Below, piece after piece: positions 63,833 through 64,000 of a DNA stretch of 64,000 nt. The notes beneath the pieces were generated by a model. That model made no database searches, was not told the DNA's origin, and saw only the letters and a program-made list of their open reading frames with translations. Source of the stretch: Streptomyces sp. S.PNR 29 (GTDB taxonomy: Bacteria > Actinomycetota > Actinomycetes > Streptomycetales > Streptomycetaceae); contig NZ_JANUQM010000002.1 of NCBI RefSeq assembly GCF_030386795.1, positions 434,001 through 498,000 of the forward strand. Reading direction: 5' to 3'. A program made the position numbers and the translations under genes. Within the stretch, counting starts at the first letter, position 1, and each line of letters begins with the position of its first letter.

Positions 63833-64000
63833 CACAGGCTCCGCGGCGGCTGCTGCGGGTACGCGGGCGTCCCGCGGCCCAGGCCGCCGAGGCCGCTCTG
63901 CTGCTGGGGCGCCGCCGGGACCGGGGTGCGCTGCAGGATCTCCTGGACGACCTGCTCCGCCGTACGGCGGTTCAGCTGGGCCTGGGCGGTGGGCAGCAGG
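63832..64000 (-). CDS. MoxR-family AAA+ ATPase C-terminus (partial, runs off window)
   Basis: The last 55 codons of a gene that continues beyond base 64000. Read on the minus strand from 64000 it gives LLPTAQAQLNRRTAEQVVQEI, then LQRTPVPAAPQQQ, a Gly/Pro/Gln-rich tail and TGA at 63834-63832. This fits the C-terminus of Streptomyces MoxR ATPases placed before DUF58 and transglutaminase genes. The ATPase motifs themselves are outside the window, so the call rests on gene order and tail pattern. Confidence 0.65.
   Translation of the reverse strand, partial: LLPTAQAQLNRRTAEQVVQEILQRTPVPAAPQQQSGLGGLGRGTPAYPQQPPRSL

Overview
The window is high-GC actinobacterial chromosome, almost certainly Streptomyces. 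The evidence is third-position GC bias with long antisense shadow ORFs, frequent GTG/TTG starts, a SAM-IV riboswitch, a class II DAHP synthase, a MacRS-type two-component system, a PASTA kinase, a PIM mannosyltransferase and a WWW trp leader peptide. Gene order matches the S. coelicolor region from ctaD to the MoxR/DUF58/transglutaminase cluster near mraZ (knowledge, not a search). It also parallels the M. tuberculosis segment from ctaF/qcrCAB down to the Rv2169c region. No insertion sequence, prophage, CRISPR array, tRNA or rRNA was seen, so this is core chromosome.

Layout. 1-8.2 kb: respiratory chain, with the end of ctaD, ctaF, then ctaE-qcrC-qcrA-qcrB (4-bp stop/start overlaps from qcrC on), interrupted by an L,D-transpeptidase lipoprotein and a pseudo-receiver protein. 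8.2-13.9 kb: trpD; a SAM-IV riboswitch in front of a class V aminotransferase; an Lrp/RAM-domain protein coupled to a rhomboid protease; a zinc-ribbon protein; a NYN-domain RNA-binding protein. 14.1-17.8 kb: tandem NlpC/P60 wall hydrolases, the first with a structured leader that can mask its Shine-Dalgarno, and a HExxH lipoprotein. 17.8-25.7 kb: PadR regulator divergent from a MATE exporter, a GT87 mannosyltransferase-like protein, pimB, a cholesterol oxidase and fadD. 26-31.9 kb: metallophosphoesterase, SRPBCC protein, ArsA-like ATPase with an altered P-loop, DUF5304 protein, glkA, EEP hydrolase, acidic repeat-bearing membrane protein.

31.8-42 kb: alpha/beta hydrolase, PlsC acyltransferase, macS-macR, pfkA. 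A fused anthranilate synthase with a complete trp attenuator faces a divergent class II DAHP synthase, so entry to the shikimate pathway and exit to tryptophan sit back to back. An iron-box-controlled bfd and bfr follow, then a molybdenum oxidoreductase. 42-51 kb: endonuclease IV, pkaF, TPP-riboswitch-controlled thiO-thiS-thiG, a flavin reductase, an Rv2175c-type DNA-binding protein, thiE, metF and a Tyr/Gly/Gln-rich membrane protein. 52-64 kb: a CrtI-like oxidoreductase; a G-run-rich non-coding stretch; a TetR - YhgE/Pip - degenerate ABC ATPase operon with a TetR-type operator; HEPN protein, methyltransferase, DUF3040 protein; and transglutaminase, DUF58 and MoxR genes running leftward from the right edge.

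No wholly new multi-gene system stands out. The most interesting items are regulatory: the SD-masking leader at 14135-14234; a near-identical TetR-type operator at two distant loci (25.9 and 57.5 kb); the PadR/MATE double operator; a 6-codon ORF behind the SAM-IV riboswitch; RecA-NDp-like promoters before the HEPN and Rv2175c-like genes; seven phased G5 runs; and two P-loop proteins in which Arg replaces the Walker A Lys.
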